From Polyangium fumosum (GTDB lineage Bacteria > Myxococcota_A > Polyangia > Polyangiales > Polyangiaceae): a stretch of DNA of 64,000 nucleotides. Shown here piece by piece: positions 24,404-32,776 of this stretch. The position numbers and the translations under genes were made by a program. The stretch is taken from contig NZ_SSMQ01000009.1 in NCBI RefSeq assembly GCF_005144585.1, positions 168,583 through 232,582 of the forward strand. The letters run 5' to 3'. The number at the start of each line of letters is the position of its first letter. The stretch's first letter is position 1. The notes beneath the pieces were generated by a model that had not been told where the DNA came from, did not search any database, and saw nothing but the letters and a program-made list of their open reading frames with translations.

Positions 24404-26484
24404 TTCCCCTTCTTCGCCAGCTCTTCTTTGTGCTTCTTGATGAGCTCCTCGGAGATCGCTCCGGGGACCGGGGCGTACCGGGAGAACTCCATGGTAAACT
24501 CAGCTTTGCCCTGCGTCGCGGAGCGAAGAACGGTCGAGAACCCGAACATCTCGGCGAGGGGGACCTCTGCCTCGACGCGGCAGAACCCTTCGGACTCCGT
24601 CGTGCCGATGATGATGCCGCGGCGCTGCATCAGGATGCCGACCACGCCGCCCTGGAACTCCGCCGGGCTCTCGGCCGCGACCTTCATGAGCGGCTCGAGG
24701 ATCTGCGGACCCGCCTTGGGATAAGCCTCACGCCATGCGCCGCGCGAGGCCTCCTGGAACGCGATGTCCGACGAGTCGACGGCGTGCGCGGCGCCGTCGT
24801 TGATCGTGACACGGACGCCCGTGACGGGCGCGTGGATGACGAGGCCCTTCGCGAGCATCGAGCGGAAGCCCTTGTCGCACGAAGAGATGAACTCCTTCGG
24901 GATGGAGCCGCCCGTGATGTCGTCGACGAACTCGAACCCTTCCTCGAAGGGCTCCATGAAGCCCGCGACCTTGCCGTACTGGCCCGAGCCGCCGGTCTGC
25001 TTCTTGTGCGTGTAGTTGAACTCCACGCGGCGCGTGATCGTCTCGCGGTACGCGACGCGCGGCGGGCTCGTCACGACCTCGGCCCCGTACTCGCGCTTCA
25101 TGCGCTCGATGTACACGTCGAGGTGAAGCTCGCCCATGCCCTGGACGATCGTCTCGTTCGTCTCGGGATCGCTGCCCACGCGGAAGGTCGGGTCCTCCTT
25201 CGTGAAGCGCTTCAGCGCCTTCGACATGTTGACCTGCGCCTTGTTGTCCTTCGGCGTCACGGTCAATGAGATGACCGGCTCGGGCACGTGCATGCTCGTC
25301 ATGGCCACGCTGAGCGTGCCATCGGTGAACGTGTCACCCGAGTTGCAGTCGACGCCGAACATCGCGACGATGTCGCCGGCGCCCGCGCTCTCGATGTCCT
25401 CCATCTCGTCGGAGTGCATGCGAACGAGGCGGCCAACCTTGTGGCGCTTGCCCGTGCGGGTGTTCGTGATCTCCTTGCCCTTCGAGATCGTGCCCTGGTA
25501 GACGCGCAGGTACGAGAGCTGGCCGAAGCGGCCGTCCTCGAGCTTGAACGCGAGCATGACGAGCGGCTTCTCGGAGTCGCTCTCGAGCGCGATCTTCGCC
25601 TCGTCCTTCTCCAGGTCGACGGCGTGGTTCGTCACGTCCGTCGGGCAGGGCAGGAAGGTCGTCACGGCGTTGAGTAGGAGCTGCACGGCCTTGTTCTTGT
25701 AGGCCGAGCCCATCATCACGGGCACGATCTGGAGGTTGATCGTGGCCGAGCGGACCGCCTTGTTGATCAGGTCCTCGGTGACCTTCTCCTCGAGCATCGC
25801 CTCGGTGAGCTCGTCGGAGAACATGCTCAGCGCGTCGAGCATCTCCTCGCGGCACTTCTGCGCCTCGGCCTGCATGCCGGCCGGGACGTCGGACTCGAGG
25901 ATCTTCTCGCCGTTCGCGCCCTCGAACCGGAACGCCTTCATCTTGATCAGGTCGACGACGCCCTCGAACTTGTCTTCGAGGCCGATCGGGAGCTGCAAGA
26001 GCACCGGGTTCAGGTTGAGCTTCTCGCGGAGCTGGTCACGCGCGCGGAGCGGGTTCGCGCCGGCACGGTCACACTTGTTGACGAACGCGATGCGCGGAAC
26101 GCCGTAGCGGCGCATCTGGCGATCGACCGTGAGCGACTGCGACTGCACGCCCGCGACCGAGCAGAGCACGAGGATCGCGCCGTCGAGCACGCGCAAGCTG
26201 CGCTCGACCTCGATCGTGAAGTCGACGTGGCCGGGCGTGTCGATGATGTTGATCTGGGTGTTGCCCCAGTTGCAGAACGTCGCTGCGGACTGGATGGTGA
26301 TCCCGCGCTCGCGCTCGAGATCCATCGAGTCCATCTTCGCGCCGACGCCGTCCTTGCCCTTCACGTCGTGAATGGCGTGGATCCTCTTCGTGTAGAAGAG
26401 GATGCGCTCGGTCAGCGTGGTCTTCCCCGAGTCGATGTGGGCGCTGATTCCTATGTTCCTGAGCCTGGACAGATCGCTGATCAC
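24400..26484 (-). CDS. fusA: Elongation factor G, spd/mitochondrial type
   Basis: EF-G is the GTPase that moves tRNAs and mRNA during translation. The 694 residues show the G1 motif [29 protein letters not shown] (switch region), [12 protein letters not shown], and the later domains ([38 protein letters not shown]). The sequence resembles spdEFG1, the version found in spirochaetes, planctomycetes and deltaproteobacteria that is the relative of mitochondrial EF-G1. The GTG at 26484 follows GGCAGGAG and is preferred to the ATG at 26529. It is first in a two-gene unit with the ATPase-SLOG gene. Confidence 0.95.
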   Translation of the reverse strand: MISDLSRLRNIGISAHIDSGKTTLTERILFYTKRIHAIHDVKGKDGVGAKMDSMDLERERGITIQSAATFCNWGNTQINIIDTPGHVDFTIEVERSLRVLDGAILVLCSVAGVQSQSLTVDRQMRRYGVPRIAFVNKCDRAGANPLRARDQLREKLNLNPVLLQLPIGLEDKFEGVVDLIKMKAFRFEGANGEKILESDVPAGMQAEAQKCREEMLDALSMFSDELTEAMLEEKVTEDLINKAVRSATINLQIVPVMMGSAYKNKAVQLLLNAVTTFLPCPTDVTNHAVDLEKDEAKIALESDSEKPLVMLAFKLEDGRFGQLSYLRVYQGTISKGKEITNTRTGKRHKVGRLVRMHSDEMEDIESAGAGDIVAMFGVDCNSGDTFTDGTLSVAMTSMHVPEPVISLTVTPKDNKAQVNMSKALKRFTKEDPTFRVGSDPETNETIVQGMGELHLDVYIERMKREYGAEVVTSPPRVAYRETITRRVEFNYTHKKQTGGSGQYGKVAGFMEPFEEGFEFVDDITGGSIPKEFISSCDKGFRSMLAKGLVIHAPVTGVRVTINDGAAHAVDSSDIAFQEASRGAWREAYPKAGPQILEPLMKVAAESPAEFQGGVVGILMQRRGIIIGTTESEGFCRVEAEVPLAEMFGFSTVLRSATQGKAEFTMEFSRYAPVPGAISEELIKKHKEELAKKGK

Positions 26485-26553
26485 GAAGAGGACTCCTGCC
26501 ACCCCCTGGGGGAGGGCGGCTCTCGGCAAAAAACGCGGCGCGCTATAATCGTT

Positions 26554-26596
26554 AGCCGGCGGTCACGCCAGGGGAAAGTGGACTGGCGTGCCGGCT
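26554..26596 (-). promoter_or_regulatory. Long hairpin between acyltransferase and fusA
   Basis: AGCCGG (26554-26559) pairs with CCGGCT (26591-26596), and CACGCCAG (26564-26571) with CTGGCGTG (26583-26590), separated by a four-base bulge; the loop is 11 nt. It is 12 bp past the acyltransferase stop and 70 bp before fusA. With no T-run after it on the minus strand it may be a terminator of weak type or a leader structure of fusA. Confidence 0.55.
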
Positions 26597-26608
26597 GACA
26601 CCGTCTCG

Positions 26609-27775
26609 TCACGCCGGTGAAGGACGCGATTCCCTTCTTTTCTGGCTCGCCCACCGCATCGCAGGGCGCTCGACGAGCACCCAGGAGACGTAGCCCACGA
26701 CGAGCGAGGCGACCAGCGCGAACGACGCGGTCCGCGTGAGGTTCTTCCAGGTTGGCGGGGACGCGGGTTCGAGGTCCGCGAGCCCGAGCGCGAGCTGGTG
26801 AAAGAGAAACACGCCGTAACTCACGATTCCGACGAAGGCGAGCGGGCGCGGCGCCACGATCCCGAGCGCGCGGCCGCGACAGAGGACGGCCGAGAGGACG
26901 AGCGCCGCCGTGACCAGCGAGAGCAGCGCATACGGCGCGCCGCCGCCGGGCTCGAGGTAATGCAGCCCCTCCAGCCGAAACGCGATCACGAGCGCAGGCA
27001 CGCACACCACGAGCGCGTAGGGCGCGATTGCGGCCGCGCGCTCGCTTCGTGCGTGCGCGACATACGCCCGCGCCGCGAGCGCGCCGAGCACGAACTGATC
27101 GAGCCGGCTCGGGATCCACCGCCGCTGCGTCGCTTCGAGCAGGCCCGTGTGGATCCCCGGTTCGAGCACGATCGCGTGAAGCAACATGCGCACGAGCCAG
27201 CTCCCGATCACGAGCCCTGCGCCGATCCAGATCGCCCGCCGGCCCTCCTTGCAGACGAGGGGCGCGAGCCACGGAAAGACCAGGTAGAAGCAGGCCTCCG
27301 TGGTGAGCGACCACGTCGCCCCGATGATCACGATCCCGCCCGGCGAGACGTATCCTTGGAGCACCAACAGATGCGCAGCGAGCGACGCGGCGAACGAGGG
27401 CGCGCCGAGGACGCCGCGGTGAAAGGCGATCGTCACGACGAGCGCGACCCAGTAGGCGGGCAGGATGCGCGCGGCGCGCCGGAGCAAGAAGTCGCGCGGG
27501 GTTTGTCCGCCCGAACGGATCCACGAGAGCCCGAGCGAGAAGCCCGAGAGCACGAAGAAGAGATCGACGCCCCACCACGCGTGATGGAGCACCGTCAGGA
27601 TCCACGGCACGAGCGGCGCCGGCGCGCGAGCCTCGACCGACGCGCGCACGAGCGGGAGGAATCGATCGCCGAGGTGCTGGACGAAGACCGCGAGGATCGC
27701 CACGCCGCGCAGGGCATCGAGCTGCGGCAAGGACGGCCCCGCGCTCGGCGCCGGCCTTTCGAGGGCGAGGGGCAT
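26609..27775 (-). CDS. Acyltransferase 3 family membrane protein
   Basis: This integral membrane O-acyltransferase transfers acyl groups to sugars of polysaccharide or other cell-surface molecules. The 388 residues have about ten transmembrane helices. Family features are QLDALRGVAILAVFVQHL at the N-terminus (catalytic-type HxxxDxxR layout in the first helices), HHAWWGVDLFFVLSGF, ILPAYWVAL and the later TWSLTTEACFYLVFPWLAP and FVGIVSYGVFLFHQ. The ATG at 27775 starts MPLALERPAPSAG; the longer frame upstream has no sense. It lies 17 bp after the Tudor-knot lipoprotein on the same strand. The modified molecule is unknown. Confidence 0.87.
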   Translation of the reverse strand: MPLALERPAPSAGPSLPQLDALRGVAILAVFVQHLGDRFLPLVRASVEARAPAPLVPWILTVLHHAWWGVDLFFVLSGFSLGLSWIRSGGQTPRDFLLRRAARILPAYWVALVVTIAFHRGVLGAPSFAASLAAHLLVLQGYVSPGGIVIIGATWSLTTEACFYLVFPWLAPLVCKEGRRAIWIGAGLVIGSWLVRMLLHAIVLEPGIHTGLLEATQRRWIPSRLDQFVLGALAARAYVAHARSERAAAIAPYALVVCVPALVIAFRLEGLHYLEPGGGAPYALLSLVTAALVLSAVLCRGRALGIVAPRPLAFVGIVSYGVFLFHQLALGLADLEPASPPTWKNLTRTASFALVASLVVGYVSWVLVERPAMRWASQKRRESRPSPA

Positions 27776-27792
27776 ACGGACCGACGCGCGCG

Positions 27793-28257
27793 TCAGCGCG
27801 GCTGGATGCGGGCGAGGCCCACGGTGTCGTCCCACTCGTCGCCGTATCCCTCGAAGTGGATGCGGTACCGCTCCTGCCCCACGATGCCCACGATCACGGC
27901 GGGGTACATGGTGCTGTGCCACTCGACGCGCACCCGATCGCCGATCTTGTAGATGTTCGTCTGCGCGGCCGCGAGCGCCTTCGCGCGCACCTTCTGCGGC
28001 GGCTCGGGGTGGACGACCGTCCCCTCGATGTGACTCTTCACGCGGTCGCGCGGCACGACCTCGTCCCAGATCGGATCGTAGCCCTGGTAGTGGACCTTGA
28101 ACTTCGTCGGCCCCTGGGTCTCGAGGATGACCGCCGGGTAGACGTTCTTCTCCCACTCGACGAGGACGTTGTCCCCCACGTCGAAGCGCTTCTTGCAGCC
28201 CGACGAGAGGGCGGCGAGGAGCGAAAGGGAGAGGACCGAGGACCGAACGAAGGCCAT
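27793..28257 (-). CDS. Lipoprotein with two Tudor/chromo-like domains
   Basis: The 154-residue product starts with a basic, then hydrophobic signal and the lipobox SSGC, so it is exported and lipidated. The mature part is two copies of a 55-residue unit: VGDNVLVEWEKNVYPAVILETQGPTKFKVHYQGYDPIWDEVVPRDRV, and IGDRVRVEWHSTMYPAVIVGIVGQERYRIHFEGYGDEWDDTVGLARI. Each has W...YPAVI...Y.(V/I)H(Y/F).GY...WD..V, which is the Tudor-knot/chromo-barrel pattern. In eukaryotes such domains bind methylated lysine or RNA; in an exported bacterial lipoprotein the ligand is unknown. Convergence of function should not be assumed. Confidence 0.8.
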   Translation of the reverse strand: MAFVRSSVLSLSLLAALSSGCKKRFDVGDNVLVEWEKNVYPAVILETQGPTKFKVHYQGYDPIWDEVVPRDRVKSHIEGTVVHPEPPQKVRAKALAAAQTNIYKIGDRVRVEWHSTMYPAVIVGIVGQERYRIHFEGYGDEWDDTVGLARIQPR

Positions 28258-28289
28258 GACGCGGAGTTCGAGCGTCGGAGAGACGTCTC

Positions 28290-28565
28290 CGGCGGAGGGA
28301 GATACCGCCGAGGGCCAGGGCTTGCAAGCGTGTGGAGCGGCACGTCTCCCGCGGCGACCTCGCGAGTGATCTGCTCGACGCCCAGGTGGACGGGCGCCGC
28401 CTCGACGACGCGGAGCTCGTGAGCTTCATGTTTCTCCTGCTCGTCGCCGGCTTCGAGACGACGACGCACCTGCTCACGAATTCGCTGCGGCTCCTCGCCG
28501 CGCACCCCGATCTGCTCGCCCGCCTGCGCCGCGACCCCACGGCGATCGTCCCCCACGATCCGGGG
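28290..28565 (+). pseudogene. Cytochrome P450 remnant (I-helix region)
   Basis: In frame with 28332 one reads RHVSRGDLASDLLDAQVDGRRLDDAELVSFMFLLLVAGFETTTHLLTNSLRLLAAHPDLLARLRRDPTAIVP. This is the P450 I-helix with the (A/G)GxE(T/D)T oxygen-binding motif and the following J-helix. The rest of a P450 (N-terminal 230 residues, K-helix ExxR, heme Cys loop) is absent; after DPTAIVP the frame loses similarity. It occupies the 412-bp space between the lipoprotein and the first FGE-like gene and is a decayed gene fragment. Confidence 0.75.
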
Positions 28566-28669
28566 CGCGATGAGCTGCCGCATCCGGTTCGAGCCGCTCT
28601 GAACGCGACGCGCGCTGTGACAAGGTCGGGTGGGATCGGGCTTCGTTCTGCGCTACCCTCGGCCGCGTC

Positions 28670-29542
28670 GTGAGGTCCGGCGGACGTTTTTCTGAAGCAG
28701 CGAGGGCGTGGGGCGCGGGGACGCTCGGACCCGGCCTTTGCGCCCTCGCCATGGCGTGTGCGCCGAACCTCACCACGACCGGAGGCGAGGGGGGCGACGG
28801 CAGCGGGGGCACGGGCGCGAGCGGGAGTGGGAGCGCGGGTGGGGGCGGCGGCGCGGGCGGCGAGATCGTGTGCCCCGAGGTGCCGAACACGCCGACGATG
28901 GTGCCTGTGGCGTCCGCGTCGGGAAAGTATTGCATCGACAGCACCGAGGTCACGAACAGCCAATATGCGGCCTGGATCCCTTCGGCCGCCGGGATGGACC
29001 CGGACCAAGGCCCCGAATGCGCCTTCAACATGAGCTTCGTGCCTGCCATCCCACCGCCCAACGACGATCACCCCGTCGCGCACGTCGACTGGTGTGACGC
29101 CGCCGCCTTCTGCAAATGGCACGGAAAGCGTCTTTGCGGGAAGATCGGCGGCGGGCCGGTCCCGTATGCCGACATCAACAATGCCGCGACGAGCCAGTGG
29201 CACAACGCTTGTAGCGGCGCCGGCACGCTCGTCTACCCGTACGGCGGCGTGTATGACGCGGTCGCGTGCAATGGCCAGGACAAGATGAACGGCGCTTCGG
29301 TGAAGGTCGCCAGCCTGGCCGGCTGTGTGGGCGGTTTGCCGGGCGTCTTCGACATGAGCGGCAACCTCTCGGAGTGGGAGGATGCCTGCGACGGGGCGAC
29401 GGGGGAAAACGATACGTGTCGCCGGCGCGGCGGCGGGTATGCCAGCATCGCGACGGATCTCGATTGCCCGACGACCGGGGGCGGGGCGCGCGGCACAGCA
29501 AACGCGACCACGGGATTCCGCTGCTGTGTGGATGTGCCATGA
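28670..29542 (+). CDS. FGE/SUMF-like domain lipoprotein A
   Basis: This 290-residue exported lipoprotein has a signal region ending in ALAMAC (lipobox), a Gly/Ser linker, and then a formylglycine-generating enzyme (SUMF1)-type domain: KYCIDSTEVTNSQYAAWI, HVDWCDAAAFCKWHGKRLCGKIGG, WHNACSG, GVFDMSGNLSEWEDAC, RRRGGGY, NATTGFRCC. Family members of this kind in myxobacteria often lack the catalytic chemistry and may bind ligands or partners; here the usual C-terminal catalytic Cys region is GFRCCVDV. The GTG start at 28670 is used. Its TGA stop overlaps the ATG of the next FGE-like gene. Confidence 0.85.
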   Translation: MRSGGRFSEAARAWGAGTLGPGLCALAMACAPNLTTTGGEGGDGSGGTGASGSGSAGGGGGAGGEIVCPEVPNTPTMVPVASASGKYCIDSTEVTNSQYAAWIPSAAGMDPDQGPECAFNMSFVPAIPPPNDDHPVAHVDWCDAAAFCKWHGKRLCGKIGGGPVPYADINNAATSQWHNACSGAGTLVYPYGGVYDAVACNGQDKMNGASVKVASLAGCVGGLPGVFDMSGNLSEWEDACDGATGENDTCRRRGGGYASIATDLDCPTTGGGARGTANATTGFRCCVDVP

Positions 29543-30468
29543 AGGAAGAAATGGGGCGGACGATGAAGTCACGGAGCGCGTGGACACTGCCCGCGGGAAT
29601 GCTGATCCTCCTCGTGGCGTGCGCGCCGGAGCTGCAGACGACGGGTGGTGCAGGCAGCGGCGGTAGCGGAGGCGCTGGCGGAATCGGGGGCGGCGGCGGA
29701 ATCGGGGGCGACGGCGCAGGTGGTAGCGGCGGCAGCGGTGGCACAGGCGGCAGCAGCGGCTCGGGCGGGGGTCCGCTGGCGTGCCCCGACATCCCCAACA
29801 CGCCGACCATGGTGATGGTGCAGGCTCCGAACGGGGGACCGTTTTATTGCATCGACAGCACCGAGGTCACGAACCTCCAGTACCTCGAATGGGTGGAGAC
29901 GAAGCCGACGGTGGTGCAGCCGGCGCAATGCGAGGGGAACACGACGTTTGCCCCCTCGAAGGTACCGTCGAAGGACAGCCTGCCGGTCGCGGACGTGGAC
30001 TGGTGTGACGCGCTCGCGTTCTGTGCTGCGCACGGCAAGCGTCTTTGCGGCCAGATCGGCGGGGGGGCCCTGCTGTTCAACGAATCTGCCGGCAATCCTG
30101 CGAAGAGCCAATGGCACAACGCCTGTGCGGGCGGGGGCGCGAAGGCCCACCCCTACGGTGACGCGTACAATGCGACGGCCTGCAATGGCCAAAGTGCCGA
30201 GCATGGCAACGTCGTCCCGGTCAAGAACCTGCCGACGTGCGAGGGCGGGTTCCCTGGGATCTTCGACATGAGCGGGAACGTGTGGGAGTGGGAGGATTCC
30301 TGCTACGAGACGCCCGGCGACATGCCTGCGGGAAACCCCTGCCGGCGCCGCGGAGGCAGCTACACGGCCTCGGACCACGACATGGATTGCTCCTCGGCAA
30401 GCACGACGCTCGCACGCGGATCGTCCAACGCGAACACCGGCTTCCGTTGTTGCGTGGATCTCTCATGA
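29539..30468 (+). CDS. FGE/SUMF-like domain lipoprotein B
   Basis: This is a paralogue of the upstream gene: 309 residues, lipobox LLVAC, a longer Gly-rich linker (GGSGGAGGIGGGGG...), then the same domain with FYCIDSTEVTNLQYLEW, DVDWCDALAFCAAHGKRLCGQIGGG, WHNACAGG, GIFDMSGNVWEWEDSC and NTGFRCCVDLS. The two share most motif positions and arose by tandem duplication. ATG 29539 overlaps the upstream stop as ATGA; ATG 29563 is possible. Its own stop overlaps the ATG of the kinase gene, so three genes are translationally coupled. An outer-membrane or periplasmic ligand role is inferred. Confidence 0.85.
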   Translation: MKEEMGRTMKSRSAWTLPAGMLILLVACAPELQTTGGAGSGGSGGAGGIGGGGGIGGDGAGGSGGSGGTGGSSGSGGGPLACPDIPNTPTMVMVQAPNGGPFYCIDSTEVTNLQYLEWVETKPTVVQPAQCEGNTTFAPSKVPSKDSLPVADVDWCDALAFCAAHGKRLCGQIGGGALLFNESAGNPAKSQWHNACAGGGAKAHPYGDAYNATACNGQSAEHGNVVPVKNLPTCEGGFPGIFDMSGNVWEWEDSCYETPGDMPAGNPCRRRGGSYTASDHDMDCSSASTTLARGSSNANTGFRCCVDLS

Positions 30469-32099
30469 AAGAACTCGCTCCCGGCTCCATCGTCGACAGA
30501 AAGTACGCCCTCGAAAAACCCCTCGGGGAAGGCGGCATGGGCGTCGTCTGGCTCGCGCGCGACGTGCACACCGACGTGCCCGTCGTCGTGAAGGCCATCC
30601 GCGCCGAATACGCGCATCGCAAGGATTTCCGCGACCGCATCCTCGCCGAGGGCCGCGCGCTCGCCCGGATCGACCACCCGAACGTCGTCCGCCTCAATGC
30701 CGTCGTCTCGGACGAGGACGGCCTCTGCCTCGTCATGCAGTTCATCGAGGGCGGGACGCTCGAAGATCGCATCGCGCGCCACGCGAAATCCGGCACGCCG
30801 CTCTCCGTCGCCGAAGCGCTCGCGCTCTTCCGCCCCATCGTGCAAGGCGTCGCCGCGGCGCACGCCGAGGGCATCATTCACCGTGATCTGAAGCCCGCGA
30901 ACGTGCTCATCCGCGCGAAGGACGGCATCGTCAAGGTCACGGATTTCGGCATCGCCAAAGAGGAGAGCGACGCGCAAAAGGGCAAGGGGAACACCGAGGG
31001 CGTCATCGGCTCGGTGCTCTACATGTCGCCCGAGCAATGCACCGGCAAGAAGGACCTCGACAAACGGGTCGATGTCTACGCGCTCGGCATCGTGCTCTAC
31101 GAGCTGCTCGTCGGGCAGGTGCCATTCGACGGCGACAGCCATTACATGATCATGACGTCGCACGTGAAGGAGCCGCTGCCGAAGATCCGCGCGCGCAGGC
31201 CCGACGTACCCGCGTGGCTCGAAGCCGTCGCCGAGCGCTGCGCCCAGAAGCGCCGCGAGGATCGGTTCAGCTCGTGCGAGGAGATCCTCGCGGCGCTCGA
31301 CGCGCAGGGCCAGGGGTTGTACGGCTCTACTGCGCCCGCCGCCCCGCTCCACCTGACGGCGCCGGCGGCGCCGCTGCACGCGAACGTCATGGTGCCGCCG
31401 GGCATCCCGCAGACGGCGCAGGCCGCGGTGATCACGGCGCCCGGGAACGAGCCTTCGCCCAAGCGCGGCCTCGCCGTGGCGTTCACCGTGGGCGTCGCGG
31501 CCCTCGCCGGGCTCGGCATCTCGTATTCGCTCGGCTTGTTCGGCGCGCCCAAGGACGAAAAACGCACGGAGGCCAAGGGCCCGCCTCCGGTGGAGCCTAC
31601 AGCGAGCGCCCCCGCGCCCGCGAGCGCGGCGCCGAGCGTGGACACGAAACACCCTCTCGCCGCCCTCGCCGGGCGCTGGCGGAGCGACAGCGGCCGCGAG
31701 TACGACGCGGTCCTCGTCGGCGACCGGCTCGAAATGCGGATCCACGACGCCAAACCCTTTGCGCTCCAAGGATACGAAGAGGGCGAGGCCCGCTTCGTGC
31801 TCCGCGCCTTGCCCGGAAAAACCGACGTCTTCGGCGTCGAGGATCGCCTGCGGCCGAACCCGCCCGCGGGGCATGACTACGACGTCGCGCTCGCCCGCTC
31901 GACCTGCATCGTCCCGTACACCGAGATGGCGGGCAAACCACTCGAAGCGCGGCTCGACGGCGGGAAGCTGCGCGTCTCCATGGTGCAAACGCAGCCGCCG
32001 CCGACGAGCTACACGCTCGCCGGCAAACGGGTCACCGGCTGCAAGAACCTCGCGGCCGCGCCGCTCACGCCAATCGAAAGCGTGCTCGGCCGGCCCTGA
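30465..32099 (+). CDS. Hanks-type serine/threonine protein kinase, membrane-anchored
   Basis: The product has 544 residues. The kinase domain occupies about 10-275: GEGGMGVVWLARD (Gly-rich loop), VVVKAI (Lys), HRDLKPANVL (catalytic loop), DFGIAKEE (DFG), GSVLYMSPEQ (activation end), DVYALGIVLYEL. A Pro/Ala linker and one transmembrane helix near 335-355 (GLAVAFTVGVAALAGLGISYSLG) precede a periplasmic domain (ALAGRWRSDSGREYDAVLVGDRLEMRIHD) of lipocalin-like beta type. The kinase faces the cytoplasm, the outer domain likely senses. The ATG overlaps the FGE-like gene's stop as ATGA, so it is made together with the two lipoproteins, which could be its ligands or substrates. Confidence 0.92.
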   Translation: MKELAPGSIVDRKYALEKPLGEGGMGVVWLARDVHTDVPVVVKAIRAEYAHRKDFRDRILAEGRALARIDHPNVVRLNAVVSDEDGLCLVMQFIEGGTLEDRIARHAKSGTPLSVAEALALFRPIVQGVAAAHAEGIIHRDLKPANVLIRAKDGIVKVTDFGIAKEESDAQKGKGNTEGVIGSVLYMSPEQCTGKKDLDKRVDVYALGIVLYELLVGQVPFDGDSHYMIMTSHVKEPLPKIRARRPDVPAWLEAVAERCAQKRREDRFSSCEEILAALDAQGQGLYGSTAPAAPLHLTAPAAPLHANVMVPPGIPQTAQAAVITAPGNEPSPKRGLAVAFTVGVAALAGLGISYSLGLFGAPKDEKRTEAKGPPPVEPTASAPAPASAAPSVDTKHPLAALAGRWRSDSGREYDAVLVGDRLEMRIHDAKPFALQGYEEGEARFVLRALPGKTDVFGVEDRLRPNPPAGHDYDVALARSTCIVPYTEMAGKPLEARLDGGKLRVSMVQTQPPPTSYTLAGKRVTGCKNLAAAPLTPIESVLGRP

Positions 32100-32115
32100 T
32101 CCGGAGGCTCGAACC

Positions 32116-32772
32116 GTGCCCCTCGCGCTCTCGCTCCACGCGCATACGCCGTATGCGCTCCAGCCCTCCTCGGTCCAATTCCGATTGCGGATCGAGAACC
32201 ACGGCCCCGCGCCGGTCCGGGGCGAGAAACCGGACGGGATGAGCCTGCTCACGACGGACGAACGAGGGCAGTGGCTCCCTTATCTCCCCCGCGCGCCCTG
32301 GCCCTTTCCCCCGGATGAAATCGAGATTCCCCCCGGCGGCGTCCACGAAATGAGCATTTCCTCCTCCGTGAGCGGGAGCATGCACGACGTCGGCCTGTAC
32401 CGCGTATCATGCCGCTGGGGCGGCGCGGAGAGCAACGTCGTCGAATACCGCGTCCTCGACGATCGGCACTCCTACGTGGCGACGTTGCGGGCCGTCTCCG
32501 GAACGACGGTCGAGCTCACGCTCGACAACCGAGGGCCCGCGCCAATCGTTTGGGGCGAGCCCTGCGACCCCGAGCAGGATATGAGCTTCTGGATCCACGG
32601 ACAGACGCGCCTGAAGACCGTGCTGACCACGGGCGCGGACCTCGTGCGGATCGTGCCGGGCACGCCGGCCGTCCTTCGAATCGAGCTGCCGGAAGACGAA
32701 AGCGGCCGGACTCTCTCCGGCCGCTTTCAGCGCGAGCCTTTCGCCAGCGGCGAAACCAAGCTCGTCTTCTGA
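32116..32772 (+). CDS. Ig-like beta-sandwich protein, 218 aa
   Basis: The protein is soluble and beta-rich with no signal peptide. It has two repeated beta-sandwich-like parts: ALSLHAHTPYALQPSSVQFRLRIENHGPAPVRG and LRAVSGTTVELTLDNRGPAPIVWGEPCDP, both with the '(E/T)(N/D)(H/N)(R)GPAP' strand-turn. The pattern of alternating hydrophobics matches an Ig/fibronectin-like fold. The GTG at 32116 follows GGAGG and gives the natural start; the frame upstream is in the kinase gene. It lies 16 bp after the kinase and may be co-transcribed. Function unknown. Confidence 0.7.
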   Translation: MPLALSLHAHTPYALQPSSVQFRLRIENHGPAPVRGEKPDGMSLLTTDERGQWLPYLPRAPWPFPPDEIEIPPGGVHEMSISSSVSGSMHDVGLYRVSCRWGGAESNVVEYRVLDDRHSYVATLRAVSGTTVELTLDNRGPAPIVWGEPCDPEQDMSFWIHGQTRLKTVLTTGADLVRIVPGTPAVLRIELPEDESGRTLSGRFQREPFASGETKLVF

Positions 32773-32776
32773 AGGG

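Noticed and set aside
22793..24724. 643-codon + strand frame
   Set aside because: Antisense of the CDF, ATPase-SLOG and fusA genes; Arg/Leu/Asp-rich with no domain.
30360..32252. 630-codon minus-strand frame
   Set aside because: Antisense of the kinase gene; the + strand has all kinase motifs.
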